From assembly GCA_947492745.1 (NCBI GenBank), contig CANLOE010000002.1, positions 62,001 to 126,000 on the forward strand: 64,000 bases of DNA, read 5' to 3'. Shown piece after piece: positions 63,550 through 64,000 of this stretch. The notes beneath the pieces are model-generated. The model had not been told where the DNA came from, made no database searches, and saw only the letters and a list, made by a program, of their open reading frames with translations. The position numbers and the translations under genes were made by a program. Each line of letters opens with the position of its first letter. Position 1 is the first letter of the stretch. Origin of the DNA: an uncultured Cyclobacteriaceae bacterium (lineage in GTDB: Bacteria > Bacteroidota > Bacteroidia > Cytophagales > Cyclobacteriaceae).

Positions 63550-63670
63550 TAAATCTAAAATCAGGCAATAACCTTGTGGTGACTTCGAACCATAACCAAG
63601 CTTTTATTTCACTTACCTCTTTCAAGACCGAATTACCAATGGTAAATTTGAGTCAAAATATTGTTGGTAA

Positions 63671-63708
63671 CAAAAAAAACAGACTCCGATATTTTCGGAG
63701 TCTGTTTT
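63671..63708. terminator. Terminator downstream of accA
   Basis: Stem AAAACAGACTCCGA / TCGGAGTCTGTTTT (14 bp, perfect) with a 5-base loop. On the minus strand it is followed by a run of T, about 100 bp after the accA stop codon. Confidence 0.9.
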
Positions 63709-63809
63709 ATATTTTCATTGATTCCTTTTGAAATACTGACCTAAATAAGGGTATTATTCTATTTAAACCCTTATTTCACGGCAAGTTGGGTAACCTTAAA
63801 AACAGGTAG

Positions 63810-64000
63810 CTATTCCACGATTTCACCCATTTTCGAAAACTTCTCTATCCGCTGGTCAATGCGCTCCTGTTCGCTGAGCGCCTTTAGCTGAGCGGTAGCT
63901 TCTAAAATAGTTTCTTTCACGGTTTTGGCCATTTCTTTTATATTGATATGTGCCCCTCCCAGAGGTTCTTTTATGATTCCATCGATCAACTTCAAGCCCA
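63810..64000 (-). CDS. accA: Acetyl-CoA carboxylase carboxyltransferase subunit alpha, C-terminal part
   Basis: Only the last 63 or so codons are inside the window; the gene starts beyond the right edge. The sequence KLIDGIIKEPLGGAHINIKEMAKTVKETILEATAQLKAL, then RIDQRIEKFSKMGEI, is the conserved C-terminus of AccA, where IIxEPLGGAH and KFxxMG are typical. AccA with AccD transfers carboxyl from carboxybiotin to acetyl-CoA to make malonyl-CoA, the first step of fatty-acid synthesis, in the cytoplasm. The active-site core is not visible here. It ends 100 bp before a strong terminator. Confidence 0.93.
   Translation of the reverse strand, partial: GLKLIDGIIKEPLGGAHINIKEMAKTVKETILEATAQLKALSEQERIDQRIEKFSKMGEIVE

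Overview
The window is chromosomal DNA of a Bacteroidota bacterium, most likely a marine or environmental member of the Cytophagia. Supporting evidence: a SusC/SusD pair with a hybrid two-component (HTCS) regulator, a glycanase ending in a type IX secretion sorting domain, several FG-GAP/ASPIC lipoproteins, a TAnnTTTG-type promoter, and lipoboxes without strong Shine-Dalgarno sites. No rRNA, tRNA, CRISPR array, phage or intact transposase gene was seen.

Layout. 1-2.5 kb: end of a peptidase S51 gene, a DEAD-box helicase and a degenerate response regulator. 2.5-4.8 kb: gene-free repeat debris. 4.8-10 kb: housekeeping run (prohibitin-like protein, citrate synthase, acyl-CoA-binding protein, RsmE, SpmA-SpmB fusion, small unknown). 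10.9-20.3 kb: serine hydrolase, Tex, TlpA-like thioredoxin, aldose-epimerase-like protein and a 783-residue exported unknown. 20.3-25.3 kb: repeat-rich zone with a secreted metalloprotease and what looks like a truncated relative. 25.3-32.4 kb: small ORF begun inside a repeat, a TonB-type receptor and a large secreted alpha-amylase. 32.8-53.7 kb: broken DUF763 gene, then a glycan-uptake locus (lipoprotein, ASPIC protein, Calx-beta lipoprotein, ASPIC protein, SusD, SusC, HTCS) with a divergent GH3 glucosidase. 54.5-64 kb: DUF547 lipoprotein, small unknowns, MazG-like protein, TyrRS, outer-membrane barrel, patatin, metallo-beta-lactamase-fold hydrolase and the end of accA.

The most striking feature is between the genes. 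The spacers carry at least 20 copies of short (about 159-171 bp), almost fully palindromic, non-coding elements, here named R1, R2/R2x and R3/R3'. Most intact copies are flanked by 3-bp direct repeats that always fit TNA (TTA, TAA, TCA, TGA). They insert into one another: R1 in R3', R3 in R2, R1 and R2 together in one R3, and R1 in an older R1. Because uninterrupted copies of the hosts are also present, the window contains its own filled/empty site pairs, which fix the ends and the target duplication. This is the pattern expected of MITEs moved in trans by an IS5-group (IS1031-like) transposase. One R1 copy has lost its in-frame stop and gained an ATG, so that it supplies a signal-peptide-like start to a downstream ORF. 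Older repeats (R4-R8) make up much of the rest.

Functionally, the HTCS is expected to sense a glycan fragment and induce the SusC/SusD uptake system with its surface lipoproteins. The GH3 enzyme would cut the imported or periplasmic oligosaccharides. The alpha-amylase has a possible LacI-type operator of its own and may belong to a separate starch response.
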